A stretch of DNA of 14,762 bases, taken from NCBI GenBank assembly GCA_039029315.1, contig JBCCGK010000174.1:1-14762 (forward strand), written 5' to 3'. This document shows positions 14,501 through 14,762 of the stretch, in pieces (position 1 is the first letter of the stretch; every line of letters begins with the position of its first letter). The translations under genes and the position numbers were made by a program. Source of the stretch: JBCCCJ01 sp039029315 (lineage in GTDB: Bacteria > Bacteroidota > Bacteroidia > J057). The notes beneath the pieces were generated by a model. That model did no database searches. It was not told where the DNA came from and saw only the letters and a program-made list of their open reading frames with translations.

Positions 14501-14762
14501 ATTGCCGCTGATATAGACCAGCACTTCAAAGGTAGAATCAGTCAGGCATTGCGCGCTGATAGAGTCGATATTGACGGTGCATGGCGGCGGTGGCGGGGTG
14601 CAATAATCAGTAACCGGACCAGCGCTATCTGCACAAGCGACCAGTGCCACGTCTGTTACATAGATCTCCACAGCTGTATTGTTGGCATAGGACCCATAGG
14701 AATACGATCCAGCGCCAAGGCTTCCAACTGGAGCTGTTCCCTGATTATCAGAAATTTCAAAA
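11522..14762 (-). CDS. Giant secreted repeat protein with T9SS sorting tail, 5' end outside window
   Basis: The reading frame stays open to the right window edge, so only the last 1079 or so codons are seen. A possible GTG at 14671 lies inside a repeat and is not a real start. From the N-terminal side there is one partial and nine full modules of 89-91 residues. After them comes a roughly 125-residue region (nt 12163-11789) starting NDCNNASPMVCGG, with GVWY, INVYKGNCD and GTVYYIYVS. It resembles the beta-sandwich modules common in Bacteroidota surface proteins. The protein ends with a T9SS type A domain (11773-11525; ISIYPNPGPGNFTLSY, GVYFLHLIT). Each full module has four cysteines and the core DSTF...DxQG...GxYxxGxYxNxTxV, consistent with an Ig/FN3-like beta-sandwich. 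The product should be a long, disulfide-braced, cell-surface or released filament, perhaps an adhesin. No enzymatic motif is visible. A terminator follows the stop. Confidence 0.85.
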   Translation of the reverse strand, partial: FEISDNQGTAPVGSLGAGSYSYGSYANNTAVEIYVTDVALVACADSAGPVTDYCTPPPPPCTVNIDSISAQCLTDSTFEVLVYISGNGSSFEITDNQGTTPVGNLSAGTYSYGSYANNTAVEIYVTDLALVACADSAGPVTADCTPPPPPCTVNIDSISAQCLTDSTFEVLVYISGNGSSFEITDNQGTTPVGNLSAGTYSYGSYANNTAVEIYVTDLALVACADSAGPVTADCTPPPPPCTVNIDSISTHCSTDSTFEIVVTFTGTGSDFEISDDQGTPAIGSLSSGTYTYGSYPNNTQVAIFVNNTTIVACGDTAGPIMTDCSPPPPPCSVNLDSVIVHCVSDSTFELLVYFTGVGSNFILSDDQGTTPIFGLSSGIYVIGPYANSTDVTVTVADTSVSGCSDSFGPVTGDCTGVPVCDLAVAPLQTTCLSDSTFGVIVSFAGTGGTAYEIYDNLGTDTLSNIGPGMYVYGSYPNNTAVTITVNFTSLFTCEEVVGPITADCTPPPPPCQVNIDSAITACLTDSTFQITVGFSGNGNNYSLSDNQGSPTQTGLVPGVYVLGPYANNTDVQITVADPDSMSCTSTFGPVTADCFVPQPCIVAIDTAYPACQTDSTFALMVQISGNGSNLSISDDQNTAALTGLTSGLYPYGEYPNGTSVTVSVNNPTGNGCSDSYSPLTEDCTPQVICSVDMDTVFAVCVTDSTFNIVVKFTGVGTNFQLGDDQGSSPLTNLAPGEHTIGPYFNSTDVIITVEDTSFTNCSFSFGPITADCTPVPICDVTVDSIFVQCLSDTTFNLAITISGSGNDYSIIDNQGLYQISNVGVGTFTMGPYVAGSSVGALVVDNRVFGCILSAGPILGDCSPPANNDCNNASPMVCGGSVTGTTINSTASLPLTCGTTPTGNGVWYTLIGNGQTIKLSTCSSTAPFDSEINVYKGNCDLMKCVAGNNDGTACPNGSSEVSFQGDIGTVYYIYVSNGLGSTGGNFTLTASCTSQTIGISIYPNPGPGNFTLSYPSTVKTKMKWVLATLEGVTVETGTEIIERGTNIIPLNFENYPEGVYFLHLITPNNPPEVLKIIIKH
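12164..14762 (-). repeat. Tandem array of about 270-bp coding repeats, nine full and one partial
   Basis: In gene order the full modules are 14581-14312, 14311-14042, 14041-13772, 13771-13505, 13504-13232, 13231-12965, 12964-12698, 12697-12431 and 12430-12164; a partial copy fills 14762-14582. Lengths are 90, 90, 90, 89, 91 and then four of 89 codons. Each begins with Cys and has cysteines at about residues 1, 12, 73 and 84. The first three full modules, the fifth and the partial copy end in a five-proline linker; the others end in PVPV, VPQP, PQVI and similar. The first two full copies differ at six bases by my reading and encode identical protein, while copies further downstream diverge strongly. 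Confidence 0.93.

Noticed and set aside
14669..14671. GTG at 14671 as start of the repeat protein
   Set aside because: It encodes the Val of a module's conserved AVEIYVTD segment, and the frame continues with module sequence to the window edge.
12164..14762. CRISPR array or satellite DNA
   Set aside because: The repeat unit is about 270 bp, stays in one reading frame and has conserved codons and cysteines, so it is a coding tandem repeat.

Overview
The window looks like chromosomal DNA of a Bacteroidota bacterium, possibly a marine Saprospiria- or Cytophagia-like lineage; I cannot place it below phylum. The evidence is two secreted proteins ending in type IX secretion (T9SS) type A sorting domains (YPNP start, GxYxL near the end), start codons without Shine-Dalgarno sequences, and two matches to the Bacteroidota -7 promoter box TAnnTTTG. 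I see no phage structural genes, transposase, tRNA, rRNA or CRISPR array.

Left part (1-4850): about 260 bases without a confident gene carry a small perfect palindrome. A leftward zinc amidase of the Amidase_3 family (263-1165) without a visible signal peptide follows. Divergent from it is a rightward 1177-residue secreted M36 (fungalysin-like) metallopeptidase with propeptide, inserted PA domain, DUF11, MAM-like domain and T9SS tail (1317-4850).

Middle part (4851-6518): an intergenic region holds a perfect 10-bp inverted repeat next to a probable promoter. It is followed by a tightly coupled rightward three-gene operon: a small Met/His-containing coiled-coil lipoprotein, a SCO1/SenC copper protein and a membrane-anchored c-type cytochrome. 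The genes overlap by 1 and 4 bases. The set points to copper delivery and electron transfer at the cell envelope.

Right part, leftward (11312 back to 6515): a compact four-gene operon ftsH - lpxH - beta-propeller protein - prfA, with gaps of 6, -4 and 2 bases. It joins membrane proteolysis, lipid A synthesis and translation termination. prfA converges on the cytochrome gene and their stop codons overlap.

Far right (11522-14762): the C-terminal part of a very large secreted repeat protein that runs off the window edge. It has nine complete and one partial module of about 90 residues, each complete module with four cysteines at fixed positions, then a beta-sandwich-like domain and a T9SS tail. 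A clear intrinsic terminator lies behind it. This unnamed module family, with two neighbouring copies differing only by synonymous changes, is the most unusual element in the window. The lipoprotein-SCO-cytochrome cassette and the in-frame ftsH/lpxH junction come next.
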